A stretch of DNA of 64,000 nucleotides from Nocardioides sp. 503 (GTDB lineage Bacteria > Actinomycetota > Actinomycetes > Propionibacteriales > Nocardioidaceae). Shown piece after piece: positions 36,832 through 44,808 of the stretch. Within the stretch, counting starts at the first letter, position 1, and the number at the start of each line of letters is the position of its first letter. Under the pieces are notes generated by a model. The model saw nothing but the letters and a program-made list of their open reading frames with translations. It was not told where the DNA came from and made no database searches. The stretch covers positions 80,996 through 144,995 of the forward strand of contig NZ_SPUI01000009.1 of NCBI RefSeq assembly GCF_004522095.1. Direction: 5' to 3'. Both the position numbers and the translations under genes were made by a program.

Positions 36832-36876
36832 ACTCACGCTTCCGGCATGAAACTTCGTACGGGAAGCGTGAGTTTC
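36829..36876. terminator. 15-bp perfect inverted repeat, probable bidirectional terminator or REP-like element
   Basis: GAAACTCACGCTTCC (36829-36843) and GGAAGCGTGAGTTTC (36862-36876) pair fully with an 18-base loop. It lies between the convergent oxidase and DUF952 genes. The arm ends in a run of three T, but this is a weak tail. Bases 36877-36909 show nothing else. Confidence 0.65.
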
Positions 36877-36909
36877 GGGCGGGCAGTGGGGCCGGCGTGG
36901 CGTGAGGGG

Positions 36910-37470
36910 TCAGACTGATCTGGCCCCACGCGAGCGACGCCCACGACGCCGGTGCACGAGCACCGCGAGGAGCACGCCGACCGCGAAGCCCACGAGCAGG
37001 CCGACGGCCGCGCCCGGGTCGGGGACGACGGCCGCGCCGATGACGGCGCCCAGCACCGCGGTGGCCATCGCGACGAGGGCGAGCACCACCCGGTGGACCA
37101 CCTCGCCGAGGAAGACCTGGGTGAACGTCGAGCCGTCGGGCACGGACGCGCCCTGGTCGCCGACCGGCAGCGCCTGGACGACGGCGTCGGGGTTGATCGG
37201 CCCGTAGATGTGGGGGAAGGTCTCGGGGCCCTCGCCGACGCGCTCCTCGATCACGGGCGAGGTGAGGCGGTCGGTGTCGATGACCAGTAGCACGAGCGGC
37301 TCGGTGACGTCGGCGTAGTAGCGCTCGCGCACGCCCTGCCACTGGTCGGCGCGGCTGGCGTGGATGAAGCCCTCCTCGGCGAGCGTGCGGCCGATCGTCG
37401 AGGTGGTGTAGGCGCCGGAGGCGCGGGCGGCGTCCCACTCCGCGACCGTGGCGAGGTGGAAGATCCGCAT
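36910..37470 (-). CDS. DUF952 protein with C-terminal membrane hairpin
   Basis: A 186-residue protein. The N-terminal ~105 residues match DUF952 (MRIFHLATVAEWDAARASGA, EEGFIHASRADQWQGV, FPHIYGPINPDAVV), whose function is unknown but which looks ADP-ribosyltransferase-like. Two hydrophobic helices follow (about residues 118-140 and 145-167), ending in a very basic tail (RRRGRRSRGAR). Stand-alone DUF952 proteins normally lack the membrane part, so this is a fusion. The ATG shares a base with the nucS stop. Confidence 0.8.
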   Translation of the reverse strand: MRIFHLATVAEWDAARASGAYTTSTIGRTLAEEGFIHASRADQWQGVRERYYADVTEPLVLLVIDTDRLTSPVIEERVGEGPETFPHIYGPINPDAVVQALPVGDQGASVPDGSTFTQVFLGEVVHRVVLALVAMATAVLGAVIGAAVVPDPGAAVGLLVGFAVGVLLAVLVHRRRGRRSRGARSV

Positions 37471-38156
37471 CAGAAGAGCCGGTGGCTCGGGTCGTCGAGC
37501 CCGCGGAGGGCGTCGTAGTCGACGACGGCGCAGGCGATGCCGCGGTCGGTGGCGAGGACGCGGGCCTGGGGCTTGATCTCCTGGGCGGCGAAGATCCCGC
37601 GGACCGGGCCGTTGCCGGTGAGCAGTGGGTCGCGGTTGAGGAGCTCGAGGTAGCGGGTGAGCTGCTCGACGCCGTCGATGTCGCCGCGGCGCTTGATCTC
37701 GACGGCCACGCTGACGCCGAGGGCGTCGCGGCACATCAGGTCGACGGGGCCGATGGGCGTGGGGTACTCGCGGCGGACCAGCGTCAGACCCTCCGAGAGC
37801 GTCCCGGGGTGGTCGGCCAGGAGCGCCTGGAGGTGCTTCTCCACGCCGTCCTTCTGCAGACCCGGGTCGATGCCGAGGTCGTGGGAGGAGTCGCTGACGA
37901 CCTCGGCGAGCAGGATGCGCAGCGTGTCGTCGGTCTTGGGGTTGGTGACCGTCCACTCCACCTGACCGTCCTCGGTGGTGCCCTCGCGCAGGGTGCACGG
38001 CGGCGACATCCAGTTGAGCGGCTTGTAGGAGCCGCCGTCGGAGTGGACGAGGACCGAGCCGTCCGCCTTGATCATCAGCACCCGCGTCGCCATCGGCAGG
38101 TGCGCCGTCAGGCGTCCGGCGTAGTCGACCTGGCAGCGCGCTACGACGAGTCTCAC
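37470..38156 (-). CDS. nucS: Mismatch-specific endonuclease NucS/EndoMS
   Basis: This 228-residue enzyme cuts both strands at mismatched bases and provides mismatch repair in actinobacteria lacking MutS-MutL. The C-terminal nuclease domain shows DLMCRDALGVSVAVEIKRRG with the catalytic Asp and ExK, followed by DIDGVEQLTRYLELL. The protein ends -DDPSHRLF, a short tail like those that bind the sliding clamp. GTG at 38156 gives the family N-terminus MRLVVARCQVDYAGRL. It overlaps the DUF952 gene by one base and has the same relative position in M. tuberculosis. Confidence 0.94.
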   Translation of the reverse strand: MRLVVARCQVDYAGRLTAHLPMATRVLMIKADGSVLVHSDGGSYKPLNWMSPPCTLREGTTEDGQVEWTVTNPKTDDTLRILLAEVVSDSSHDLGIDPGLQKDGVEKHLQALLADHPGTLSEGLTLVRREYPTPIGPVDLMCRDALGVSVAVEIKRRGDIDGVEQLTRYLELLNRDPLLTGNGPVRGIFAAQEIKPQARVLATDRGIACAVVDYDALRGLDDPSHRLF

Positions 38157-38172
38157 GGGCGACGAATCTACA

Positions 38173-38724
38173 GTGGTCCCCGTGACCGACCACCAGGGTG
38201 CCGTGACCGTCCGGCACGCCCGCGCCGCCGACCTGCTCCACCTGCGTGCGATCGAGGACGCCGGCGTGACGCTGTTCGAGACGGCGTTCGGCGACCTGAG
38301 CGGCGACGCACTGTCCTCGCCGGCGCCCGACGGCCGCGACCGGGTGGGCGAGCCGGGCTTCCTGCTGGTGACCGGGGAGGTGGGGGAGCCGACCGGCTTC
38401 GCCCACGTCACGTACGTCGACGGCTCGGCGCACCTCGCGCAGCTGTCGGTCCACCCGGAGCGGATGCGCCAGGGCCTCGGGTCGGCGCTGGTCCGGGAGG
38501 CCATGCGCGAGGCGTGGCACGCCGGCTACGAGCGGATGTCGCTGACGACGTACCGCGACCTCTCCTTCAACGGCCCCTTCTACGCCCGCCTGGGGTTCGT
38601 GGAGGAGAGCCGACCCGAGCCCTTCGAGACCCGCCAGCGCGAGCACGAGATCGCCCTCGGGCTGGACCGGCACGGCCCGCGCGTGGTGATGTCGACCCGT
38701 CTCCAGCGACCCGCGAGGCCGTAA
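38173..38724 (+). CDS. GNAT-family N-acetyltransferase
   Basis: A 183-residue acetyl-CoA-dependent acyltransferase. The acetyl-CoA-binding motif is QLSVHPERMRQGLGSALV, with LSFNGPFYARLGFVEE as the C-terminal GNAT motif. The substrate is unknown. The GTG at 38173 has a second in-frame GTG at 38182. It is divergent from nucS with a gap of only 16 bases. A candidate operator begins just after its stop. Confidence 0.82.
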   Translation: MVPVTDHQGAVTVRHARAADLLHLRAIEDAGVTLFETAFGDLSGDALSSPAPDGRDRVGEPGFLLVTGEVGEPTGFAHVTYVDGSAHLAQLSVHPERMRQGLGSALVREAMREAWHAGYERMSLTTYRDLSFNGPFYARLGFVEESRPEPFETRQREHEIALGLDRHGPRVVMSTRLQRPARP

Positions 38725-38725
38725 G

Positions 38726-38739
38726 TTACTGGTGAGTTA
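38726..38739. promoter_or_regulatory. Palindromic operator candidate before the tandem 3-hydroxyacyl-CoA dehydrogenase
   Basis: TTACTGGTGAGTTA shares the TTACY-N4-RGTNR layout with the sites before the ethylmalonyl-CoA mutase and crotonyl-CoA carboxylase/reductase genes. It lies 43 bases before the ATG at 38782. Confidence 0.4.
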
Positions 38740-38781
38740 CCCCACAGCCCGGGGCCTGTGGACCGTGCGATGATGCGCGCC

Positions 38782-40584
38782 ATGACGAGCACGCCTGAGA
38801 CCTCCGCCCGCACGTTCACGACGATCGGCGTCGTCGGACTCGGCACGATGGGCGCCGGGATCGCCGAGGTCTTCGCCCGCCACGGCTTCACCGTCGTGGG
38901 CGTCGAGCAGAGTGACGAGGGCCTCGAGCGCGGCCGCCAGCACCTGGCCAACTCGACCGACCGCGCCGTCAGGCGCGAGAAGCTCTCCGAGGCCGAGCAG
39001 GCCGAGCTCCTGGGGCGGATCACGTTCACGACCTCGCTGGCCGACCTCGCCGACGCCGACTTCGTCATCGAGGCGGTCGTGGAGTCGCTGGCGACCAAGA
39101 AGGCGATCTTCACCGAGCTCGACTCGATCGTCTCCGGCGAGGCCATCCTGGCCACCAACACCTCCTCGCTCTCGGTCACCGAGATCTCCACCGCCAACTC
39201 CTCGCCGGGCCGCGTCGTCGGCGTCCACTTCTTCAACCCCGCGCCGGTGCAGAACCTCGTCGAGATCGTGCGGACCGTCGTGACGGAGCCGGCGGTTCTC
39301 GACGACGTCCAGGGCCTGGTTGCGCAGCTGGGCAAGAGCCCCGTGGTCTGCGGCGACAAGGCGGGCTTCATCGCCAACACGCTGCTGTTCGGCTACCTCA
39401 ACCACGCCGCGTCGATGTTCGAGGGCCGCTACGCCTCGCGCGAGGACATCGACGCCGCCATGCGCTTCGGCTGCGGCTACCCGATGGGGCCGCTGGCGCT
39501 GCTCGACCTGATCGGCCTCGACACCGCCTACGAGATCCTCGAGACGATGTACCGCCAGGGCCGCGACCGCCTGCACGCGCCGACCCCGGTCCTCAAGCAG
39601 ATGGTCATGGCCGGACTGCTGGGCCGCAAGACCGGGCGCGGCTTCTACACCTACGAGGGCCCCGACAGCCCGGTGGTCGTCGACGACGACAAGACGCCGT
39701 CCGCCGACGAGCAGCCGCAGCTGCGCCACGAGATCCGGCAGGTCGGCGTCGTCGGCACCGGCACGATGGCCAGCGGGATCGTGGAGGTCTTCGCCAAGGC
39801 CGGCTACGACGTGCGCTACGTCGGTCGCAGCGCCGACAAGGTCGCCGGCGTCACCGCGACGATCACCAAGAGCTTCGACAAGCAGATCCAGCGCGGCAAG
39901 GCCACCGAGGAGGCCAAGGCCGAGGTGCTCGGACGCGTCAGCGGGTCCACCAGCCTCGACGACCTCGCCTCGGTCGACCTCGTCGTCGAGGCGATCGCCG
40001 AGGACCTCGCCATCAAGACCACGCTCTTCGAGAACCTCGACGAGATCTGCAAGCAGGGCGCCATCCTCGCCACGACCACCTCGAGCCTGCCCATCATCGC
40101 GATGGCCAAGGTGACCAGCCGCCCGCAGGACGTCGTCGGGATGCACTTCTTCAACCCCGCGACGGTGATGAAGCTGGTGGAGGTCGTCTCCACGGTCGCC
40201 ACGTCCGAGGACGTCACCGAGACCACCCGCGCCCTGTGCGCGAAGGTCGGCAAGGTGGCGGTGTCCTGCGGCGACCGGGCCGGCTTCATCGTCAACGCCC
40301 TGCTGTTCCCCTACCTCAACGACGCGGTCAAGATGCTCGAGGCGCACTACGCCACCGCCGACGACATCGACCTGGCGATGAAGCAGGGCTGTGCGCTGCC
40401 GATGGGCCCCTTCGAGCTGCTCGACGTGGTGGGCAACGACGTCTCGCTGGCCATCCAGCGCGAGCTCTACCTGGAGTTCCGCGAGCCGGGCTTCGCGCCG
40501 GCCCCGCTGCTCGAGCACCTGGTCACCGCCGGCTACCTCGGCCGCAAGACCAAGCGCGGCTTCCGCGACTACAGCCAGCGCTAG
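38782..40584 (+). CDS. Tandem-duplicated 3-hydroxyacyl-CoA (3-hydroxybutyryl-CoA) dehydrogenase
   Basis: A 600-residue protein made of two complete 3-hydroxyacyl-CoA dehydrogenases. Copy 1 (about 14-300) has GVVGLGTMGAGIAEVFA and VGVHFFNPAPVQNLVEIV. Copy 2 (about 318-600) has GVVGTGTMASGIVEVFA and VGMHFFNPATVMKLVEVV. Both keep the NAD-binding glycines, the catalytic His in HFFNP, and the C-terminal GRKTxRGF motif. There is no enoyl-CoA hydratase part, so it is not a FadB-type fusion. It probably interconverts acetoacetyl-CoA and 3-hydroxybutyryl-CoA, fitting the nearby ethylmalonyl-CoA pathway genes. ATG at 38782 is preferred over the GTG at 38758. Confidence 0.92.
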   Translation: MTSTPETSARTFTTIGVVGLGTMGAGIAEVFARHGFTVVGVEQSDEGLERGRQHLANSTDRAVRREKLSEAEQAELLGRITFTTSLADLADADFVIEAVVESLATKKAIFTELDSIVSGEAILATNTSSLSVTEISTANSSPGRVVGVHFFNPAPVQNLVEIVRTVVTEPAVLDDVQGLVAQLGKSPVVCGDKAGFIANTLLFGYLNHAASMFEGRYASREDIDAAMRFGCGYPMGPLALLDLIGLDTAYEILETMYRQGRDRLHAPTPVLKQMVMAGLLGRKTGRGFYTYEGPDSPVVVDDDKTPSADEQPQLRHEIRQVGVVGTGTMASGIVEVFAKAGYDVRYVGRSADKVAGVTATITKSFDKQIQRGKATEEAKAEVLGRVSGSTSLDDLASVDLVVEAIAEDLAIKTTLFENLDEICKQGAILATTTSSLPIIAMAKVTSRPQDVVGMHFFNPATVMKLVEVVSTVATSEDVTETTRALCAKVGKVAVSCGDRAGFIVNALLFPYLNDAVKMLEAHYATADDIDLAMKQGCALPMGPFELLDVVGNDVSLAIQRELYLEFREPGFAPAPLLEHLVTAGYLGRKTKRGFRDYSQR

Positions 40585-41519
40585 AGGCCGACCCGCAGCG
40601 TCAGCATCGGCGAGGCGGCCGCCGGGTCGTCCTCGTCGACGACGGCGACCACGCGGCCGCCCGTGGGGTCCCAGCGGTCCAGTGTCAGGCCCTCGACCTT
40701 GGCGACGCGCCCAGCGAGGAGAGGCAGCGGCGTCACCGCGCGCACCTCGTGGTCGTCCACGACGGCGAGCGCCGATCCGACGACCGGCCCGTCGTCGTAG
40801 GCGTCGGGGCTGTCCTCGGCCGCCGCGCTCACCAGCACGGTGCCGTCGGGCAGTGCGACGGCGTCGGTGACGGCCAGCCCCACACCTCCGACGGCGCCCA
40901 GCTCATAGCGTCGTACGGCGGTCGGGTGCAGGTCGGCGGGGCCGGCGGTCCTGGCGCGGCCGGCGACCGTGGCCACCAGCCGGGCCAGGTCCAGGTCGAC
41001 GCTGCTGCTGGGGAGCCCGGCGGCGGGCAGGCCGCGGTGGAACCACCGCAGCGTGCCGTCCAGGACGCAGGCGCCCTCGAGGTTCAGCTGGCCGGGTGCC
41101 AGCCCGAGGAGCACGCTCACCCGGTCGTAGAGGGGGGTGAGGTCGCGCGCGAGCGTCCAGGGCGTGCCCTGGCGCAGCCCGACGAGCACCGCCTGCGTGC
41201 GGGCCGGGGTGGACCCGGAGCCCAACAGCAGCACCGCGGCCTCGCCGTCGAGCTCGACCTGGACGGCCGCCTCCAGGTCGGGCTTCAGGTGCTTGGTGCC
41301 CTCGGCGGGGGAGAAGGTGTCGTGGCCGGCCACCGGCGGCAGCAGCCGGACCGGAGTGCCCGCACGCGTGCCCGCGCCCGGACGCAGCCAGCAGCCGACG
41401 GTGGCGTCGTCCTGCGCGACGAGCAGGCCGTCGCCGAGGCGGGCGACGGCCGAGGCCGCGCGCACCGGCGCCCCGTCCTCGAAGCGCAGGGACGTCGCGG
41501 CCTCGAGGTCGACGTGCAC
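40581..41519 (-). CDS. Uncharacterised protein, possibly beta-propeller
   Basis: A 312-residue protein with many short strand-like segments (GDGLLVAQDDATVGCWLR, GRVVAVVDEDDPAAASPML), suggesting a beta-propeller or similar all-beta fold. The motif VAKVEGLTLDRWDP resembles segments in esterase-like or SdiA-like propeller proteins, but no catalytic residues can be named. There is no signal peptide. The start is GTG. It follows the SRPBCC gene at one base and overlaps the end of the convergent dehydrogenase by four bases. Confidence 0.7.
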   Translation of the reverse strand: MHVDLEAATSLRFEDGAPVRAASAVARLGDGLLVAQDDATVGCWLRPGAGTRAGTPVRLLPPVAGHDTFSPAEGTKHLKPDLEAAVQVELDGEAAVLLLGSGSTPARTQAVLVGLRQGTPWTLARDLTPLYDRVSVLLGLAPGQLNLEGACVLDGTLRWFHRGLPAAGLPSSSVDLDLARLVATVAGRARTAGPADLHPTAVRRYELGAVGGVGLAVTDAVALPDGTVLVSAAAEDSPDAYDDGPVVGSALAVVDDHEVRAVTPLPLLAGRVAKVEGLTLDRWDPTGGRVVAVVDEDDPAAASPMLTLRVGL

Positions 41520-41520
41520 G

Positions 41521-42009
41521 TCAGCCTTGTGGGTAGCCGCGCCGCACGGTGCGGTCCAGGATGCCGAGCGTGCCGCGCAGGGCGTTCTCGGTGAGCACGG
41601 GGAAGATGCCCGAGTTGCGCCACTCCGGCGCGATGGTGGACCAGTCGTAGAACGACGTCACCCGGGTGCCGCCGGACTCCTCGTCCGGCTCGAGGCGGTA
41701 GCCGTAGACGTGGCCGATCTGCGGGCGGATCCGGCCCAGCACCGTCCACGAGATGAGCCGGTCGGGCTCGAAGTCGCGGATCGTGACGGTGACGTCGTAG
41801 CGCCCCATCTCGGGGTAGTCGTTGAGCGCCTCGCGGTCCATGTGCACGACGAAGCTGTCGCCGGCGGCCCGCACCGGGTCGCCCTCGGCGTCCTGGAGCA
41901 TCCCGGAGGAGTCGATCGCGACGTGGCCCTGCGGGTCGCAGAGCAGGGCGAAGATGTCGGCCGCGGGGGCGGCCACGAGGCGCTCGGCCTCCAGTCGGGT
42001 GTCGGTCAC
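41521..42009 (-). CDS. SRPBCC (START-like) family protein
   Basis: A 162-residue protein of the polyketide-cyclase/START-like type, a beta-grip fold that holds a hydrophobic ligand. ADIFALLCDPQGHVAID at the N-terminus and YDVTVTIRDFEPDRLISWTV in the middle are typical. The GTG at 42009 gives the conserved N-terminus (TDTRLEAERLVAAP). It is divergent from the GNAT gene at 42035 with 25 bases between. The ligand is unknown. Confidence 0.8.
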   Translation of the reverse strand: MTDTRLEAERLVAAPAADIFALLCDPQGHVAIDSSGMLQDAEGDPVRAAGDSFVVHMDREALNDYPEMGRYDVTVTIRDFEPDRLISWTVLGRIRPQIGHVYGYRLEPDEESGGTRVTSFYDWSTIAPEWRNSGIFPVLTENALRGTLGILDRTVRRGYPQG

Positions 42010-42034
42010 GCCGCGATCATGCCAGCATCGCCCC

Positions 42035-42667
42035 ATGACGACGCCCGACCTCGCCCACCTCGTCGACCGGTGGGTGGAGGGCTTCGCCCGCTCGCGCCAG
42101 GTCGCCTACGCCCGCTACGGCGACGTCTTCGAGGTGGAGGTCGAGGACGGCGGACGCCGGATGGAGCTGGTCCTGACCGAGCCGACGCCCGAGCTGCTCG
42201 AGGCCACGGCGGCGAGGGCGGCGCTGGCGCCCGACGTCTGGGTGACCGCCTTCTCGCTCGATCCCGGCGAGCACCCGGCGCCGAAGGGCATGCGGAGGCA
42301 GCTCGACGACGAGGTGCTCATGACCCGCCGGCTCGTGGGGGACCGGGTCGCTCCGAGCGGCGTCGACCTGGAGCCGCACGGGCACCGCCTGCAAGCCGTG
42401 GTCCGCGCCGACGGGGACGTCGCGGCCAGCGGCTGGGTGGCGGTGCTGGGCGAGCACGCGATCTTCGACCGCATCGGGACGACGCCCGGCCACCGACGCC
42501 GCGGGCACGCGAGCCGGGTCATGCAGGCACTGGAGGGCTGGGCGCTGGCGAACGGGGCACGCACCGGGCTGCTGGCCGCGTCACCCGAGGGCCAGGCCCT
42601 CTACGCACGCCTCGGCTGGGACGTCGCGGCGGGCATGACCACCTGGTGCGGTGAGGGCACGCCCTAG
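42035..42667 (+). CDS. GNAT-family acetyltransferase-like protein
   Basis: This 210-residue protein has the acetyl-CoA-binding motif IGTTPGHRRRGHASRVMQAL and the C-terminal PEGQALYARLGWDVAAGMT typical of GNAT enzymes. The first ~100 residues are an added domain without a clear match. The stop codon TAG forms the start of the TAGGCT -10 of the GH114 gene. Confidence 0.75.
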   Translation: MTTPDLAHLVDRWVEGFARSRQVAYARYGDVFEVEVEDGGRRMELVLTEPTPELLEATAARAALAPDVWVTAFSLDPGEHPAPKGMRRQLDDEVLMTRRLVGDRVAPSGVDLEPHGHRLQAVVRADGDVAASGWVAVLGEHAIFDRIGTTPGHRRRGHASRVMQALEGWALANGARTGLLAASPEGQALYARLGWDVAAGMTTWCGEGTP

Positions 42668-42670
42668 GCT
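42665..42670 (+). promoter_or_regulatory. Predicted -10 of the GH114 gene (leaderless)
   Basis: TAGGCT, six bases before the ATG at 42677, overlapping the stop of the upstream gene. Confidence 0.4.
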
Positions 42671-42676
42671 CGCACC

Positions 42677-43444
42677 ATGCGCCGTACCGCTCTGCTGCTG
42701 CTCCTGCTCGTCGGTCTCCTCGCCGGACCCGCCGCTCCGTCCTCCGCCGACGTCGAGCGGCTCCCGACCGGCACGGACGTCGACTACCAGCTCGGCGGGC
42801 CGAAGCAGCTCCCGGCGCACGTCGGGATCATCGTGCGCGACCGCACCGAGAAGCCGGCCGCGGGGCGCTACAACGTCTGCTACGTCAACGGCTTCCAGAC
42901 CCAGCCGGACGCCAAGCGCTTCTGGCGCCGGCACTGGTCCCTGGTGCTGAAGCGCGGCGGCCGTGCGGTCGTCGACGAGGCGTGGGGCGAGTGGCTGCTC
43001 GACCTGCGCACGGCGCGGAAGCGGAAGGCGATCGCGCGGATCGTCGGACGCTGGACCGCCGGCTGCGCGGCCGACGGCTTCGACGCGGTGGAGTACGACA
43101 ACCTGGACTCGTTCAGCCGCAGTCACCGGCTCCTGAAGCGGCGCCACGCCGTGGCCTTCGCCCGGCTGCTGGTGCGCCGGGCGCACGCGGAGGGACTGGC
43201 GGCCGGGCAGAAGAACCTCGCCGACTACGACGGCACGGCCGTCGGCTTCGACTTCGCGGTCTCGGAGGAGTGCGGCCGCTACGCCGAGTGCGGCGACTAC
43301 GTCGACCACTACGGCGACCAGGTGCTGATGATCGAGTACCGCCGGGCCGACTTCCGGCGGGCCTGCCGTCGTCACGGCGACGACGTGGCCATCGTGCTGC
43401 GCGACCGCGCCCTGAGCCGCAACGGCGTGCACGCATGGTGCTGA
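42677..43444 (+). CDS. Secreted endo-alpha-1,4-polygalactosaminidase-like glycosidase (GH114)
   Basis: A 255-residue exported protein with a signal peptide (RRTALLLLLLVGLLAGPAA). It matches the GH114 TIM-barrel family: VDYQLGG near residue 36, VCYVNGFQT, DEAWGEWLLDLR, the catalytic-type acid in FDAVEYDNLDSF, and the later FDFAVSEECGRYAECGDY. GH114 members cleave alpha-1,4-linked galactosamine polymers found in some microbial extracellular polysaccharides. The last ten bases overlap the next gene. Confidence 0.86.
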   Translation: MRRTALLLLLLVGLLAGPAAPSSADVERLPTGTDVDYQLGGPKQLPAHVGIIVRDRTEKPAAGRYNVCYVNGFQTQPDAKRFWRRHWSLVLKRGGRAVVDEAWGEWLLDLRTARKRKAIARIVGRWTAGCAADGFDAVEYDNLDSFSRSHRLLKRRHAVAFARLLVRRAHAEGLAAGQKNLADYDGTAVGFDFAVSEECGRYAECGDYVDHYGDQVLMIEYRRADFRRACRRHGDDVAIVLRDRALSRNGVHAWC

Positions 43445-44211
43445 ACACCGTGACCCTGGGGGAGTCGGGCCCCCTGGTGGCGTTCTGCCACGGGCTCTTC
43501 GGGCAGGGGAAGAACTGGACCTCGATCGCCAAGACGCTGGCCGAGGACCACCGCGTGCTGCTCGTCGACATGCCCAACCACGGCCGGTCCGACTGGCACC
43601 ACCGCGTCGACTACGTGGACATGGCCGACGAGGTGGCCGCCCTGTTCTCCGCCGAGGACCCGGTCGCGCTCGTGGGCCACTCGATGGGCGGCAAGACGGC
43701 CATGGTGCTCGCGCTGCGCCACCCCGAGCTGGTCGAGCGCCTGTGCGTCGTGGACATCTCGCCGGTCGACTACCACGGGCTCACGGAGTTCAGTGACTTC
43801 ATCGAGGCCATGCTGGGGCTGGACCTCGACCGGCTCACTCGGCGCAGCGAGGCCGACGAGGCGCTGGCGGCGGCGGTGCCCGACCGCACCGTGCGCAGCT
43901 TCCTCCTGCAGAACCTGCGCCGCGAGGGCGACTCCTGGTCGTGGCAGCCCAACCTGGCCGTGCTCGGTCGGGATCTCGCGACGCTGGCCGGCTGGCCGGC
44001 CGACCGGCTCGAGGGTCTCGAGCCCTACGCCGGGCCCGTGATGTGGGTCGCCGGCCAGACCTCGTCGTACGTCACCGACGACTACGACGCGGCGATGGAC
44101 CGGTGGTTCCCGCAGAACCGCAAGGTGACGGTGAAGAACGCCGGCCACTGGGTGCACTCCGAGCAGCCCGCGGTCTTCACCGAGGTGCTCCGGCGCTTCC
44201 TCGCCAGCTGA
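43435..44211 (+). CDS. Alpha/beta-fold hydrolase
   Basis: A 258-residue alpha/beta hydrolase of the YbfF esterase-like group. The oxyanion segment is FCHGLFGQGKNW, the nucleophile is in LVGHSMGGKTAMVLAL, and the catalytic histidine is in NAGHWVHSEQPAVF. DMPNHGRSDW is also typical. ATG at 43435 overlaps the GH114 gene by ten bases. The substrate is not indicated by context. Confidence 0.88.
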   Translation: MVLNTVTLGESGPLVAFCHGLFGQGKNWTSIAKTLAEDHRVLLVDMPNHGRSDWHHRVDYVDMADEVAALFSAEDPVALVGHSMGGKTAMVLALRHPELVERLCVVDISPVDYHGLTEFSDFIEAMLGLDLDRLTRRSEADEALAAAVPDRTVRSFLLQNLRREGDSWSWQPNLAVLGRDLATLAGWPADRLEGLEPYAGPVMWVAGQTSSYVTDDYDAAMDRWFPQNRKVTVKNAGHWVHSEQPAVFTEVLRRFLAS

Positions 44212-44227
44212 CCTCGGGCGGCTCGGG

Positions 44228-44770
44228 TCAGCCGCCCGCCGCCTGCCGGGCGCGGTAGGCGGCCACCGCGTTGCGGTTGCCGCACGAGGTGGAGCAGAAG
44301 CGCCGCGAGCGGTTGCGCGAGAGGTCCAGCACGACGCCGTTGCAGTCGTCGTCGGCGCACAGCGCCAGGCGCGACATCTCGTCGGTGCGGATGACGTCGA
44401 TCATCGCCATGGCGGTCTCCACGATGATGCGCGTGGCCAGGGGGGCGTCGTCGACGACGGCGTGCAGGTGCCAGTCGAAGGGGTCGTGGCGCACGAGCTG
44501 GGGGAGCGCCTGGCCGTCGCGCAGCATCTGGTTGACCAGGGCGACGGCGTCGTCGCGCTCGGCCGTCAGCAGCTCGCGCAGGCGCGGCCGCAGGGCCCGC
44601 ACGGCGTCCAGCTCGGCGCGGTCACGGTCGCGGCGACCGGTGTAGGCGTAGTCGCGGAAGAAGGCGTCGAGGTCGGCGATCGTCGACAGCGTGTCCTCGT
44701 CGTCGTCCTCGGTGTTGACCAGCGTCGCGGCCGCCTGGAGGGACAGTTCGGTGTCATGAGCGAAAACCAC
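44228..44770 (-). CDS. ABATE/CGNR zinc-finger protein, probable transcriptional regulator
   Basis: A 180-residue protein with an N-terminal ABATE-type helical domain and a C-terminal CGNR zinc finger: CADDDCNGVVLDLSRNRSRR and then FCSTSCGNRNAVAAYRAR. The two cysteine pairs bind zinc, and the basic end binds DNA in this family. The start is GTG at 44770. It is divergent from the EamA transporter gene, and its start is two bases from that gene's -35 element, so it may regulate it. Confidence 0.88.
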   Translation of the reverse strand: MVFAHDTELSLQAAATLVNTEDDDEDTLSTIADLDAFFRDYAYTGRRDRDRAELDAVRALRPRLRELLTAERDDAVALVNQMLRDGQALPQLVRHDPFDWHLHAVVDDAPLATRIIVETAMAMIDVIRTDEMSRLALCADDDCNGVVLDLSRNRSRRFCSTSCGNRNAVAAYRARQAAGG

Positions 44771-44771
44771 G

Positions 44772-44800
44772 TTGACAGGTTACTGCATCCCGCCTAGTGT
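44772..44800 (+). promoter_or_regulatory. Sigma70-type promoter of the EamA gene (leaderless)
   Basis: TTGACA (44772-44777), a 17-base spacer, and TAGTGT (44795-44800) form the best -35/-10 pair seen in the window. The ATG at 44809 is eight bases later, so the transcript is probably leaderless. Confidence 0.65.
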
Positions 44801-44808
44801 CATGACCC

